Shown here: piece after piece, positions 44,150-53,934 of the stretch
Numbering within the stretch: the stretch's first letter is position 1
Layout of the letters: each line of letters starts with the position of its first letter
Notes under the pieces: model-generated
The model's database searches: none
Told to the model about the DNA's origin: nothing
Seen by the model: the letters and a program-made list of their open reading frames with translations, nothing else
Program-made: the position numbers and the translations under genes
NCBI GenBank assembly: GCA_965221485.1
Contig: OZ244893.1
Span: 1,426,001-1,490,000 of the forward strand
Reading direction: 5' to 3'
DNA: 64,000 nt
DNA from: JAJEBT01 sp965221485
GTDB taxonomy: Bacteria; Pseudomonadota; Alphaproteobacteria; MPNO01; UBA830

Positions 44150-44395
44150 CTACGGCCTGAAACTCAATAGCCCGCTGTCAACCAGGTACCATGTCGGTAT
44201 CGTCACCAGCGTGGCTGCTGCCGTTGCAATCAGGGCCTTTAAACGGATACGCGGCCTAAGGGGTGCACTCTCCGCATTTCCGGTCTCAACCCGGGTTCCG
44301 GTCTCGTGATAGGACGACGCTCCCATAGGCAGCAGCATGAAGAACACCAGCCACCAGATGATCACAAAAACCAGAATTGCCGTGAACCAGGTCAT
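44150..44395 (-). CDS. DUF1467 family small membrane protein
   Basis: The 81-residue protein has two transmembrane helices: FTAILVFVIIWWLVFFMLLP, then a short loop with MGASSYHETGTRVETGN, then LKALIATAAATLVTIPTWYL. This is the DUF1467 pattern, restricted largely to alphaproteobacteria and usually placed after rnj. Function unknown. The start overlaps the rnj stop by ATGA. Confidence 0.88.
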   Translation of the reverse strand: MTWFTAILVFVIIWWLVFFMLLPMGASSYHETGTRVETGNAESAPLRPRIRLKALIATAAATLVTIPTWYLVDSGLLSFRP

Positions 44396-46041
44396 ATCCG
44401 CACCACATGAACCTCCGTAAAGGGCCGCTTGCCAACCCTGTCATACAAAAAACGTCTCAGGGTCTTGCGAACCGTATCACAAATCACGTCGTCGCTTTTC
44501 TTGCCTGATCCGGGAAGCCGTTCCAAGTTTGCAATCATCTGGTCGAGCGCGTCTTCCCAGATCTCATCGTCGTCCCCGTCATCCAGGACACCGGGGACCG
44601 AGAGCTGCGGGTCACCGACCAGCCGGCCGCCGCGATCCAGCACCACCGTCGCGACGGCGATGCCGTTATGGCGCAATCGGTTCCGATCTCGCACGATCGT
44701 GCCCTCAAGCGGAACCAGACGGTTCCCGTCTACGGCAAGCCTTCCCGTTTCCACGCGGCGCGCCGTTTCGATACCGTCACCCGTGATCCTGATCATGGTG
44801 CCATTTTCGATAACGGCTGTCTCCGAAACACCGCATTTCCGGGCCAGCGCAACCTGGGCCTGAAGGTGCCGTCGCTCGCCATGGATCGGAATCAGGAAGC
44901 GGGGACGCAACCAGTCGTACATCAATCTCAGTTCGTCCCGCGCGGGATGGCCGGAAACATGCACGGGGTCGGTGTCGTCCGTGATGATATCCACACCCAG
45001 ATGGGCCAGCTGGTTCTGCACCCGCCCGATCGCCAGTTCGTTGCCCGGAATTTCCCGAGAGGAAAAGATGGCTGTGTCGCCGGGCTCGAGGGAAAGAACC
45101 TGTGAATCTCCTCTCGCGATCCGCGTGAGGGCAGATCGCGGCTCGCCCTGGCTGCCGGTCACCCCGGCCAGAATCTTTTCCGGAGGCAGGTATCCCACAT
45201 CTTTTTCAGGCAGGAAGGGCTCAATATCCTTCAGATACCCGCAACGCTGACTGATCTCGAGTATCCGCCAGAGGGATCGGCCTATCAGGGACGCATGCCG
45301 ACCAGTTGCAAGCGCCGCACGATTGATTGTTTCCATACGCGCCACATTGCTGGCGAAACTCGCCACCACCACACGACCGGGGCATTTTTCAATAATCCCG
45401 ATCATGTTCTCCCGCAGGGCCGCCTCGGAGCCCGCAGTTCCCTCAACCAGTGCATTGGTGGAATCACAGACCAGGGCCAGCACCCCGCGGTCTCCCAGTG
45501 CGCGGAGCGTTTCCTCATCCGTACGGCGGCCGACGAGAGGGTCCGGGTCAATCTTCCAGTCCGTGGCATGAACCACCGTCCCCGCCGCTGTCTGGATGGC
45601 GAGAATGTTGGCCTCGGGTACGGAATGTGCGGCCGGAATGAGATCGACCCTGAACGGGCCGAGTTCGACCTCGCCGCCGACCGGAATCTCGTTCAGCGTC
45701 ATGCGACGGAAACGGCGGTCACCCTCCGTCTTGCGGCGGACAAGCTCGCAGGCAAAGGGAGTCCCGTAAACCGGGCAGCGTATTCTGGGCCACAGGTAGG
45801 GAATAGCGCCCAGATGATCTTCATGAGAGTGGGTAAGGATCAATCCTTCCAGTCGGTCGCCCAGCTCCATGACAAATTTGGGATCGGGTGTGAGCACATC
45901 TATGCCCGGCAAGGTGTCATCACCGAAGGTGATCCCCATGTCGATCATGATCCACCGGTCGCGAAAGCCATAGAGACTCATGTTCATGCCGATTTCGCCG
46001 ACCCCGCCAAGCGGCACGAAATAAATGTCTTCGTTGTTCAT
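44392..46041 (-). CDS. rnj: Ribonuclease J
   Basis: A 549-residue metallo-beta-lactamase/beta-CASP nuclease with combined 5'-3' exo- and endoribonuclease activity in RNA maturation and decay. The zinc motif HSHEDH is at 71-76. PLGGVGEIGMNM at the N-terminus, VHATDWKIDPDPLVG, the beta-CASP segment and SGHPARDELRLMYDWLRP follow the family order (the last given as SGHPARDELRLMYDW). I start at ATG 46041 (MNNEDIYFVP), the homologous start, five bases after coaX. It is cotranscribed with nuo, as in many alphaproteobacteria. Confidence 0.95.
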   Translation of the reverse strand: MNNEDIYFVPLGGVGEIGMNMSLYGFRDRWIMIDMGITFGDDTLPGIDVLTPDPKFVMELGDRLEGLILTHSHEDHLGAIPYLWPRIRCPVYGTPFACELVRRKTEGDRRFRRMTLNEIPVGGEVELGPFRVDLIPAAHSVPEANILAIQTAAGTVVHATDWKIDPDPLVGRRTDEETLRALGDRGVLALVCDSTNALVEGTAGSEAALRENMIGIIEKCPGRVVVASFASNVARMETINRAALATGRHASLIGRSLWRILEISQRCGYLKDIEPFLPEKDVGYLPPEKILAGVTGSQGEPRSALTRIARGDSQVLSLEPGDTAIFSSREIPGNELAIGRVQNQLAHLGVDIITDDTDPVHVSGHPARDELRLMYDWLRPRFLIPIHGERRHLQAQVALARKCGVSETAVIENGTMIRITGDGIETARRVETGRLAVDGNRLVPLEGTIVRDRNRLRHNGIAVATVVLDRGGRLVGDPQLSVPGVLDDGDDDEIWEDALDQMIANLERLPGSGKKSDDVICDTVRKTLRRFLYDRVGKRPFTEVHVVRI

Positions 46042-46045
46042 TGCT

Positions 46046-46813
46046 TCACCGGTTTCGTCTGTGGATGCTGACGAGGCCCCGCAGTGTGAGATCTTCATCC
46101 ACCTGATCAATAGACGCAGTTGCGGCCTCAAAGAGCGGGGCCAGTCCACCCGTTGCAACCACCTGCAACTCTTCACTGGTTTCCTTGCGGATACGAGCCA
46201 CGAGGCCCTCGATCAAACCGAGATAGCCCCAATAGATACCCGACTGCATGGCCGTAACGGTACTCTTGCCAACCACAGAGGGTGGCCGCGCCACGGAAAC
46301 CCGGGGCAACATCGCTGCCGCCCGATGAAGCGCCTCGATGGAAAGGTTGATGCCGGGAGCAATGCATCCCCCGGTGTAATTGCCGCCGCCGTCAATCACA
46401 TCGAACGTTGTTGCCGTGCCGAAGTCGACGATGATCAACGGCCCTCCATAACGTTCATGAGCAGCGACAGCGTTCACAAGCCGATCAGCGCCGACAGAAT
46501 CTGGTGAAGCGACATGCACCCCGATACCCAGTTCCACGCCGGGTTCCCCGACAATCATCGGTTCGACGTGAAAATACTCGTCGCAAAGTGTTTTCAGCCC
46601 GAACAGCGTATCCGGAACGACGGTGGCTATGATCCCCGCATCGACCTCCTCGGGATGCAGCTTCGCCAGAGACAGCAACTGCATGAGCCAGACCCCGTAT
46701 TCGTCCGCTGTCCGGTGATGATCATTGGCCCGGCGCCAGACCCCGCATTGCCGATCGCCGTCATAGAGGGCGAAGACGATATTGGTATTCCCGGAATCGA
46801 TGGCCAGAAGCAT
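46046..46813 (-). CDS. coaX: Type III pantothenate kinase
   Basis: A 255-residue ASKHA-fold kinase for the first step of coenzyme A synthesis, ATP plus pantothenate. MLLAIDSGNTNIVFALYDG contains the phosphate-binding Asp6 motif, DSVGADRLVNAVAAHERYGG the pantothenate site (shown as GADRLVNAVAAH), and IVDFGTATTFDVID the second phosphate motif. GGCIAPGI is also conserved. ATG 46813 is the homologous start. Sits five bases upstream of rnj and close after birA. Confidence 0.96.
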   Translation of the reverse strand: MLLAIDSGNTNIVFALYDGDRQCGVWRRANDHHRTADEYGVWLMQLLSLAKLHPEEVDAGIIATVVPDTLFGLKTLCDEYFHVEPMIVGEPGVELGIGVHVASPDSVGADRLVNAVAAHERYGGPLIIVDFGTATTFDVIDGGGNYTGGCIAPGINLSIEALHRAAAMLPRVSVARPPSVVGKSTVTAMQSGIYWGYLGLIEGLVARIRKETSEELQVVATGGLAPLFEAATASIDQVDEDLTLRGLVSIHRRNR

Positions 46814-46818
46814 ATCGA

Positions 46819-47574
46819 CTAGACTGTGCCGCAAAACTCAAGGTCGCCGGCAGCGATCTGATGCCGTTTGCCGTTACTGTCCACCAGCAGCAGGGTGCCA
46901 TCGCAGCCCAGCCCTGTATAACGCCCCGTGATCACGCCGTCTGCGGTCGTGGCGGAAAGGCTCTCTCCGACAGAATGCGCGCGCGCCAGCCACGCCGTCC
47001 GGACAGGGCTGAAGCCGTCCAGTTGCCAGCTTCGGTACCATCGGTCAAACGAATGGCAGAGCATGGTAAGGACACGGGTTCTCCCCGTCTTGCAGCTCGT
47101 TGATGACTGCAAGCTGGTCGCAGGATAACGAACCTCCTGATCGCATGGCGCATCCCGAAGATTGATGCCGATCCCGATCGCACAACAGTCCCCGTCTCGT
47201 TCCAACAGTGCACCCGCAATCTTCTTCCGGTCACAAAGCACATCATTGGGCCATTTGAGAGAAAATGCCCGATCCGGCGCCACGTCAAGAAGCGTCTCAT
47301 GAATGCACAGCCCCACCAGGAACGACAACTGCCACGCCGGATGCTTTTCCGGCAAAACTGTAATGATCGTCGCATGGAGGTTTCCGGGCAATGATGTCCA
47401 GTGCCGCCCGCGGCGGCCGCGGCCGCCTGTCTGGACCGACGACATGATAACATCGCCATGCCTGGCCTGCCCTGCGGCCACCCGGCGCAATGCTTCGGTA
47501 TTGGTGCTGTCCAGGGTTTCAAACCTGTACAGGCGATACCCGTCAGGAAGTGCGGATTGACTGGCGATGTCCAT
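46819..47574 (-). CDS. birA: Biotin--[acetyl-CoA-carboxylase] ligase
   Basis: A 251-residue monofunctional biotin protein ligase that attaches biotin to the carboxyl carrier protein. The ATP/biotin loop is SVQTGGRGRRGRHWTSLPGNL (GRGRRGRHW core); LKWPNDVLCDRKKIAGALLE contains the catalytic Lys (shown as KWPNDVLCDRKKIAG); and GIGINLR is the beta-strand following. It lacks the N-terminal HTH of bifunctional BirA, so it is not a repressor. It starts two bases after the nuoN stop and is thus part of the nuo transcript. Confidence 0.95.
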   Translation of the reverse strand: MDIASQSALPDGYRLYRFETLDSTNTEALRRVAAGQARHGDVIMSSVQTGGRGRRGRHWTSLPGNLHATIITVLPEKHPAWQLSFLVGLCIHETLLDVAPDRAFSLKWPNDVLCDRKKIAGALLERDGDCCAIGIGINLRDAPCDQEVRYPATSLQSSTSCKTGRTRVLTMLCHSFDRWYRSWQLDGFSPVRTAWLARAHSVGESLSATTADGVITGRYTGLGCDGTLLLVDSNGKRHQIAAGDLEFCGTV

Positions 47575-47576
47575 CT

Positions 47577-49025
47577 CTATCCCGAGGTGAACAAGGCCAT
47601 CGCAGCCGCTTCGGCACCCGAAATGACTGGCGCCGGATAGACAAAGAAAAACAGGGTAAAGATGGTGGCCCCCGCAAGGATGACCGAGATTTCCCGACCA
47701 ATTCCGCGATCAAAGGCCTCTGCCGGTTCGTCGAAATACATGATCTTGACGATGCGAAGATAATAGTAGGCGCCGACCACGCTGGTCAGGACACCCACAA
47801 TCGCCAGGGTGTAGAGACCTTCATTGACCGCCGCCATGAAGACATAGAACTTTCCGAAGAATCCGGCGAGCGGCGGTATTCCGGCCATCGAGAACATGAT
47901 GATGGCCATTGCGAGCGCCAGCATCGGCTGATTGCGGGACAGTCCGGCGAGATCGCGGATACTCTCTACCTGCCCGCCCTGGCGACGCATCGACAGCACG
48001 CAGCAGAAGGCACCCACGCTCATCGCCAGATAAATGGTCATATACAGCGCGATGCCGCGAACACCCTCTTCGGAACCCGCCGCAAGTCCGACCAGCGCAT
48101 ACCCCACGTGACCGATCGAGCTGTAGGCAAGGAGCCTCTTGATGTTGGTCTGCCATATCGCTGCAAACGCTCCCAGTATCATGGAAGCGACAGAAATGAA
48201 GATCACAATCTGCTGCCATTCGCCGAACAGTTCGCCGAAGGGATCCGTCATTGTGCGCACCAGCAATGCCATCGCCGCGATCTTGGGGGCCACCGAAAAG
48301 AACGCTGTCACGGGCGTCGGCGCGCCTTCATACACGTCGGGTGTCCACATGTGGAAGGGCACTGCCGAAACCTTGAAGGCCAGTCCCGCCAGCAGGAACA
48401 CAAGCCCGACAATCACGCCAACATGAACAGTCGGGTCGGGCCCCGCAAACAACGCTGCCAGGGTGTCAAACCGGGTTGTGCCGGAAAAACCGTAAATCAT
48501 GGAGGCGCCGTAAAGCAGCATTCCCGAGGACAAGGCGCCAAGGACAAAATACTTGAGGCCGGCCTCCGGGGATCTCGCCGAGTCGCGACGGAATGCCGCA
48601 ACAACATAGAGCGGCAGACTCTGCAGTTCGAGACCGACATAAAGAGATACGAGATCGTTGGCCGAAATCATCATCAGCATGCCGACACAGGAAAACAGGA
48701 CCAGCACCGGAAACTCGAACTGCAGGTTTCCCTCGCGTTCCATGTAGCCGATGGACATGACAACCGTCAGGCCCGATCCGATCAGGATCAGCCACTTCAT
48801 GAACCGCGCAAACGTGTCGGTGACAAATTGTCCGCCGAACGCAGTCTGTGTCCCTTCGCCAACCAATGACATCGCAATGCCTGCAACAGCAAGGGCAGCC
48901 ACGGTCAGCCACCAGATGCCCCGTTCTGCCCTGTCGCCCCGGAACGCACCGATCATCAGGAACGTCATGGCCAGGACGACCAGCAACAGCTCGGGAAGCA
49001 GGGGCAGGAGATCAGCCGGATTCAT
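47577..49025 (-). CDS. nuoN: NADH-quinone oxidoreductase subunit N
   Basis: The 482-residue antiporter-like subunit of complex I has about 14 transmembrane helices. The half-channel residues typical of NuoN are seen around YFVLGALSSGMLLYGASMIY and IKRLLAYSSIGHVGYALVG (Lys followed by the SSIGH helix break). AGIPPLAGFFGKFYVF is also conserved. It pumps protons at the proximal end of the antiporter array. The last nuo gene of the operon, followed two bases later by birA. Confidence 0.97.
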   Translation of the reverse strand: MNPADLLPLLPELLLVVLAMTFLMIGAFRGDRAERGIWWLTVAALAVAGIAMSLVGEGTQTAFGGQFVTDTFARFMKWLILIGSGLTVVMSIGYMEREGNLQFEFPVLVLFSCVGMLMMISANDLVSLYVGLELQSLPLYVVAAFRRDSARSPEAGLKYFVLGALSSGMLLYGASMIYGFSGTTRFDTLAALFAGPDPTVHVGVIVGLVFLLAGLAFKVSAVPFHMWTPDVYEGAPTPVTAFFSVAPKIAAMALLVRTMTDPFGELFGEWQQIVIFISVASMILGAFAAIWQTNIKRLLAYSSIGHVGYALVGLAAGSEEGVRGIALYMTIYLAMSVGAFCCVLSMRRQGGQVESIRDLAGLSRNQPMLALAMAIIMFSMAGIPPLAGFFGKFYVFMAAVNEGLYTLAIVGVLTSVVGAYYYLRIVKIMYFDEPAEAFDRGIGREISVILAGATIFTLFFFVYPAPVISGAEAAAMALFTSG

Positions 49026-49040
49026 TGTTTGCAGATCCTG

Positions 49041-50555
49041 TCAGCGGCTTGCATGGGCGGCTTCCTGCAGTACTGTCATGGCTGTCCGGTGCTGTTCGAT
49101 CAGGTTCGCAACCGTCGCATCCATGACATCAAGAAACGGCCCGGGCCACAGTCCCATCCACAGCGTCAACAGGACGAGCGGAGCAAATACCAGGACCTCC
49201 CGCGGGTTCAGGTCAAGAATGGTTTTCAGGTTTTCCTTTTCCAGCTTCCCGAAAATGACCCGGCGATACATCCACAACATGTAGGCCGCACCCAGGATGA
49301 TGCCGGTTGTTGCCAGCAGGGCAACCCAGACATTCACCTGAAACGCGCCAACCAGAACGAGAAACTCACCCACGAATCCGCTGGTGCCCGGGAGACCGAC
49401 AGAAGCCAGCATGAAGACCATGAATACCAGTGCGTAGCGGGGCATTCGCTTGACCAGGCCGCCATACATACTGATGTCGCGACTGTGGATCCGGTCGTAA
49501 ACCACGCCAACACAAAGGAACAGCGCCGCTGAAACAAATCCGTGGCTCAGCATCTGGACAAGCGCGCCCTGAACACCCTGCTGTGTGAGAGTGAAAATGC
49601 CGATGGTCACGAAGCCCATGTGAGCAACCGACGAATAGGCGATCAGCTTCTTCATGTCTTCCTGGGCAAGCGCGACCAGTGACGTGTAGATGATTGCGAC
49701 AATCGAGAGCGTGTAGATGAGCGGCGTAAAGAACTCGGTCGCGTAGGGAAGCATGGGCACGGAAAACCGCAGGAAACCATAGGCACCCATCTTCAACAGA
49801 ATCCCGGCCAGAATCACAGAGCCGGCTGTCGGAGCCTCAACATGGGCATCCGGCAGCCAAGTGTGGACGGGCCACATGGGCACCTTGACGGCAAAACTCG
49901 CAAAGAACGCCAGCCAAAGCCAAAGCTGAATGTCGGGATCAAACGATGCAACCAGCAGTTTCGGGATATCAGTGGTCTCGGCGTTCAGATAGATCGCGAG
50001 AATCGCAATGAGCATCAGGACCGAACCGGTCAGCGTATAGAGGAAAAACTTGAACGCGGCATAGACCCGCCGCTCGCCGCCCCAGACACCGATAATGAGA
50101 AACATCGGGATCAGCACGCCTTCGAAGAAGACGTAGAACAGAACGAAGTCAAGAGCGCAGAACATGCCCACCATCAACGTCTCAAGAACGAGGAAGGCAA
50201 TCATGTATTCCTTGACCCGGTGGCGAATCGCCTCCCAGCTCGCGAGGACGCAAACCGGTGTCAGAAGTGTCGAGAGGAGCACGAAAAACACCGATATTCC
50301 GTCAACTCCCATGTGGTAATGGATGCCGAAGGACGGGATCCAGGGCACGCGTTCCACGAACTGGAACTCGGAAGTCGAACTGTCGAACCCGGTCCACAGG
50401 AAGACAGACAGGATGAACGTCACGAGCGACGTCCAGAGCGCTGTCGCCCGGGCATTGCGTGCCACCGTCTCGGCGTCACCGCGAATGGTCAGGATCGCGA
50501 ACGCACCAACCAGGGGCAGGAACGTGACGAGTGAGAGGATGGGAAAGTCGTACAC
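49041..50555 (-). CDS. nuoM: NADH-quinone oxidoreductase subunit M
   Basis: The 504-residue central antiporter-like subunit has about 14 helices. FHYHMGVDGISVFFVLLSTL type start (IHYHMGVDGISVFFVLLS), WLPDAHVEAPTAGSVILAGILLKMG with the key Lys (shown as DAHVEAPTAGSVILAG and LLKMG), and MKKLIAYSSVAHMGFVTIG. All channel residues visible are intact. It lies between nuoL (6 bases upstream) and nuoN. Confidence 0.97.
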   Translation of the reverse strand: MYDFPILSLVTFLPLVGAFAILTIRGDAETVARNARATALWTSLVTFILSVFLWTGFDSSTSEFQFVERVPWIPSFGIHYHMGVDGISVFFVLLSTLLTPVCVLASWEAIRHRVKEYMIAFLVLETLMVGMFCALDFVLFYVFFEGVLIPMFLIIGVWGGERRVYAAFKFFLYTLTGSVLMLIAILAIYLNAETTDIPKLLVASFDPDIQLWLWLAFFASFAVKVPMWPVHTWLPDAHVEAPTAGSVILAGILLKMGAYGFLRFSVPMLPYATEFFTPLIYTLSIVAIIYTSLVALAQEDMKKLIAYSSVAHMGFVTIGIFTLTQQGVQGALVQMLSHGFVSAALFLCVGVVYDRIHSRDISMYGGLVKRMPRYALVFMVFMLASVGLPGTSGFVGEFLVLVGAFQVNVWVALLATTGIILGAAYMLWMYRRVIFGKLEKENLKTILDLNPREVLVFAPLVLLTLWMGLWPGPFLDVMDATVANLIEQHRTAMTVLQEAAHASR

Positions 50556-50561
50556 CTCCGA

Positions 50562-52496
50562 CTAACCTCCCGATCGGGTCAGGAGATACCAGGTCGTGAT
50601 CCCGACCACTCCGAGCAGCATGGCAAAAGCATAATGATAGACATAGCCCGTCTGGAGGCCTGCAAAACGCCGGGCCAGAACCCTGACAACAGACGTCACG
50701 CCATCGGGTCCCAGCCCGTCAATAACCTGCCGGTCCCCCTCAATCCACAGGTTGCGTCCCAGCCGATGGGCAGGCCGGACAAAAATCCGGTCATACAGTT
50801 CGTCAAAATACCACTTGTTCAGCAGGAACCGGTACAGAACGCGATAGCGACCGGCCATTCGTGCCGGTAGTGACGGGTTCATCACATAGGCGTAATAAGC
50901 GGCCAGAATACCCGCGACGGCAACCACTACCGGCAGCAGTTTTACCCACAGGGGCACATGATGGGCGGCGCCAAGAGGATCTGTTCCTGGCAGGACATAG
51001 ATCGAGTCTCCCCAGAACGCTTTTACGCCAGAGCCGACAAAGCTTTCGTAACCCAGCCAGCCGGAGAAAACCGCTCCCAGCGCCAGCACCACCAGGGGTA
51101 TCAGCATGACCATCGGTGATTCATGGACGTGAGCCAGCGTGCGTTCATCGGCCCGGCTTTCACCGTGAAACGTCATGATGATCAGGCGCCATGAATAGAA
51201 CGCGGTCAGAATTGCGGCAGCAACACCCATCCAGAATGCATACTGGCCCCATCCGGTATGAGCGCCGAAGGCTGCCTCGATGATCAGGTCCTTCGAATAA
51301 AATCCGGCGAAAAACGGTATGCCTGCAAGCGCAAGGCTGCCGATCCACATGAGGGCATAGGTCACCGGAACCATTCGCCAGATTCCGCCCATGCGCCTCA
51401 TATCCTGCTCTGACGACATCGCATGAATGACGGATCCGGCGGCAAGAAACAGGAGGGCCTTGAAGAATGCATGGGTCATCAGATGGAAAATGCCGGCAGC
51501 ATAGGCAGACACACCGCAGGCGAAAAACATGTAGCCCAGCTGGCTGCAGGTCGAATAGGCGATGACGCGCTTGATATCGTTCTGGCACAGGGCAACGGTT
51601 GCCGCGAACAGGGCAGTTGTCGCACCAACGACGGTGACAACGGTCAACGCGACCGGCGCATGTTCGAACAGCGGCGAAAGTCGTGCCACCATGAACACTC
51701 CGGCCGTCACCATCGTCGCCGCATGAATGAGGGCGGAAACCGGCGTCGGGCCCTCCATTGCATCAGGCAGCCAGGTATGCAGACCAAGCTGGGCCGATTT
51801 GCCCATCGCTCCGATGAACAGAAGTATGCACAGGGTTTCCAGTGCTCTGGTTTCAAGACCGAGAAAAGACAGCCGGGCATCCGCCATGTCAGGCGCAGCC
51901 GCAAAGATCGTCTCGAAATTGATGGAATTGAAGACCAGGAATATGCCCATGATACCAAGCGCAAATCCGAAGTCACCGACCCTGTTGACGATGAAGGCCT
52001 TGATGGCCGCCGCGTTGGCCTCCGGCTTTTCATACCAGAAGCCGATCAGGAGATAGGAGCACAGGCCAACACCTTCCCAACCGAAGAACATCTGGAGCAG
52101 GTTGTCCGCTGTGACCAGGGCCAGCATGAAGAACGTGAACAGGCTGAGATAGGCCATGAACCGCGGGATGTGCGGATCATGGCTCATGTAGCCGACCGAA
52201 TAGACATGAACCACGGAGGAAACCACGGTAACCACGAAGACCATGACCGCGGTCAACTGATCAAACCGCAGGGACCAGCTGACATCAAGAGCGCCCGACT
52301 GCACCCAGGTCAGAAGTTCAACCGTCACGGGCCTGCCGCCGAGAGCGACCTCGAACAGCATCACGCACCCAATCACGGCTGACAGGATCATGGCACCGCA
52401 GGTCACGACCTGCGCACCCCGGTCGCCGATATAGCGGCCTCCGAGACCCGCAATTGCCGCGCCGATCAGGGGCAGGAATATGGCCAGCGCGTACAT
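50562..52496 (-). CDS. nuoL: NADH-quinone oxidoreductase subunit L
   Basis: The distal antiporter-like subunit has 644 residues, about 16 helices and the long C-terminal lateral helix that spans the membrane arm. Motifs: FFGWEGVGLCSYLLIGFWYEK (FGWEGVGLCSYLLIGFW), HTWLPDAMEGPTPVSALIHAATM (DAMEGPTPVSALIHAATM) and DIKRVIAYSTCSQLGYM. Proton pumping at the far end of complex I. It follows nuoK by six bases. Confidence 0.97.
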   Translation of the reverse strand: MYALAIFLPLIGAAIAGLGGRYIGDRGAQVVTCGAMILSAVIGCVMLFEVALGGRPVTVELLTWVQSGALDVSWSLRFDQLTAVMVFVVTVVSSVVHVYSVGYMSHDPHIPRFMAYLSLFTFFMLALVTADNLLQMFFGWEGVGLCSYLLIGFWYEKPEANAAAIKAFIVNRVGDFGFALGIMGIFLVFNSINFETIFAAAPDMADARLSFLGLETRALETLCILLFIGAMGKSAQLGLHTWLPDAMEGPTPVSALIHAATMVTAGVFMVARLSPLFEHAPVALTVVTVVGATTALFAATVALCQNDIKRVIAYSTCSQLGYMFFACGVSAYAAGIFHLMTHAFFKALLFLAAGSVIHAMSSEQDMRRMGGIWRMVPVTYALMWIGSLALAGIPFFAGFYSKDLIIEAAFGAHTGWGQYAFWMGVAAAILTAFYSWRLIIMTFHGESRADERTLAHVHESPMVMLIPLVVLALGAVFSGWLGYESFVGSGVKAFWGDSIYVLPGTDPLGAAHHVPLWVKLLPVVVAVAGILAAYYAYVMNPSLPARMAGRYRVLYRFLLNKWYFDELYDRIFVRPAHRLGRNLWIEGDRQVIDGLGPDGVTSVVRVLARRFAGLQTGYVYHYAFAMLLGVVGITTWYLLTRSGG

Positions 52497-52502
52497 GGGT
52501 GG

Positions 52503-52814
52503 TCAGCCTTTCATCAAGCTGACATCTTCCACCGCAATGGATCCGCGATTACGGAAATACACAACGATGATCGCCAGCCCGATGGCCGCTTCCGCGGCCG
52601 CAATTGCGAGGACAAGAAGAGCAAAAACCTGACCGACCAGATCATTGAGATGAGTCGAAAAGGCAACGAGATTGATGTTCACCGCGAGCAGAATGAGTTC
52701 GATTGACATCAGTATGACAATGACATTCTTGCGGTTCAGAAAAATCCCGAACACGCCCAGCGTGAACAGGATTGCAGCTACCGTCAGGTAATGGGAAAGG
52801 CCGATTTCGAGCAT
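52503..52814 (-). CDS. nuoK: NADH-quinone oxidoreductase subunit K
   Basis: A 103-residue subunit with three transmembrane helices. It starts MLEIGLSHYLTVAAILF, the usual family beginning, so ATG 52814 is preferred over a GTG four codons upstream inside nuoJ. The essential membrane glutamates lie in IVILMSIELILLAVN and in AIAAAEAAIGLAI. Forms part of the E-channel between the quinone site and the antiporters. Confidence 0.96.
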   Translation of the reverse strand: MLEIGLSHYLTVAAILFTLGVFGIFLNRKNVIVILMSIELILLAVNINLVAFSTHLNDLVGQVFALLVLAIAAAEAAIGLAIIVVYFRNRGSIAVEDVSLMKG

Positions 52815-52815
52815 T

Positions 52816-53427
52816 TCAGAGGCCACTCTCGCCAGGACCGATCTGCTTCAGTTCCACCGATTGCTCGCGCGTGCGGGATACCTGTGTCGCGATTTTTTGG
52901 CGCCTCACGCCCCCGCGGGAGCGCAGTGTGAGCACGATTGCACCAATCATGGCAACCAGCAGGATGATCCCGGCCGCCTGAAACATGTATATGAAGTCGG
53001 TATAGAGCACGTTCCCGATAGCATGGGTATTGGTGACATCATCCGGTGCCGGCAACAACACGCGTTCTCCCACATCGGGCGCAACCGCCCAGCTTCCGAG
53101 GATCAGCGCCAGCTCGGCCAGCAACACGAGGCCCACCACGCCCCCGATGGGCAGGTACTGGAGGAAGCCCTCGCGCAATTCGACGAAATTGATGTCCAGC
53201 ATCATCACCACGAAAAGAAACAGGACTGCGACCGCGCCGACATAGACGATGACCAGAACCATCGCGATGAATTCGGCACCCATCAGGACGAACAGACCGG
53301 CTGCGTTGAAAAACGCAAGTATCAGAAACAGCACCGAATGCACGGGATTACGGGCAGCAATGACCATGACCCCGGCCGCGATGAGAACGGCGGCAAAGGC
53401 ATAGAAGGCGATTGCGGAAACGATCAT
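52816..53427 (-). CDS. nuoJ: NADH-quinone oxidoreductase subunit J
   Basis: A 203-residue membrane subunit with five helices. NPVHSVLFLILAFFNAAGLFVLMGAEFIAM (NPVHSVLFLILAFFNAAGLF) and the conserved VYVGAVAVLFLFVVMMLDI, whose Tyr and helix bulge undergo the conformational switch in complex I. The C-terminal 40 residues are hydrophilic. Four bases after nuoI. Confidence 0.96.
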   Translation of the reverse strand: MIVSAIAFYAFAAVLIAAGVMVIAARNPVHSVLFLILAFFNAAGLFVLMGAEFIAMVLVIVYVGAVAVLFLFVVMMLDINFVELREGFLQYLPIGGVVGLVLLAELALILGSWAVAPDVGERVLLPAPDDVTNTHAIGNVLYTDFIYMFQAAGIILLVAMIGAIVLTLRSRGGVRRQKIATQVSRTREQSVELKQIGPGESGL

Positions 53428-53431
53428 GTCA

Positions 53432-53920
53432 TCACCGATAGGGCGCGTCCGCCGACAGGCGCTGCGCCAGATGCCCTTCCCAGCGATCCCCGTTTTCCAG
53501 GAGTTTTTCCTTGTCGTACATCAACTCCTCGCGGGTTTCGGTCGCGAACTCGAAATTCGGTCCTTCCACGATCGCATCAACGGGACAGGCTTCCTCACAG
53601 AACCCGCAATAGATGCATTTTGTCATGTCGATGTCGTAGCGGGTGGTTCGGCGGCTTCCATCCTCTCTCGGTTCCGCCTCGATCGTGATTGCCTGGGCGG
53701 GGCAGATCGCTTCGCACAGCTTGCAGGCAATACAGCGTTCCTCGCCGTTCGGGTAACGGCGCAAGGCATGTTCTCCACGAAAGCGAGGCCCCAAGGGACC
53801 CTTTTCATACGGATAGTTCAAGGTCACCTTGGGACGAAACAGATACTTCAGGGTGAGGGACATCCCGGAGATCAGTTCGGACAGCAGAAGCGCCCGGGTC
53901 GAACGTTCGAATATGGACAT
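53432..53920 (-). CDS. nuoI: NADH-quinone oxidoreductase subunit I
   Basis: A 162-residue peripheral subunit with two ferredoxin-type 4Fe-4S clusters (N6a and N6b): CIACKLCEAICPAQAI and CIYCGFCEEACPVDAI. RGEHALRRYPNGEERCIACK precedes the first (shown as RGEHALRRYPNGEE). It wires electrons from NuoG to NuoB. All eight cysteines are present. Confidence 0.97.
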   Translation of the reverse strand: MSIFERSTRALLLSELISGMSLTLKYLFRPKVTLNYPYEKGPLGPRFRGEHALRRYPNGEERCIACKLCEAICPAQAITIEAEPREDGSRRTTRYDIDMTKCIYCGFCEEACPVDAIVEGPNFEFATETREELMYDKEKLLENGDRWEGHLAQRLSADAPYR

Positions 53921-53934
53921 GTCGCTTTCTCCGC

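Noticed and set aside
47490..48869. 459-codon plus-strand frame antisense to birA and nuoN
   Set aside because: Shadow of two unmistakable genes; the translation is His/Arg/Gln-rich nonsense.
51423..52382. 319-codon plus-strand frame antisense to nuoL
   Set aside because: Antisense shadow of a membrane protein gene; charged, low-complexity translation.
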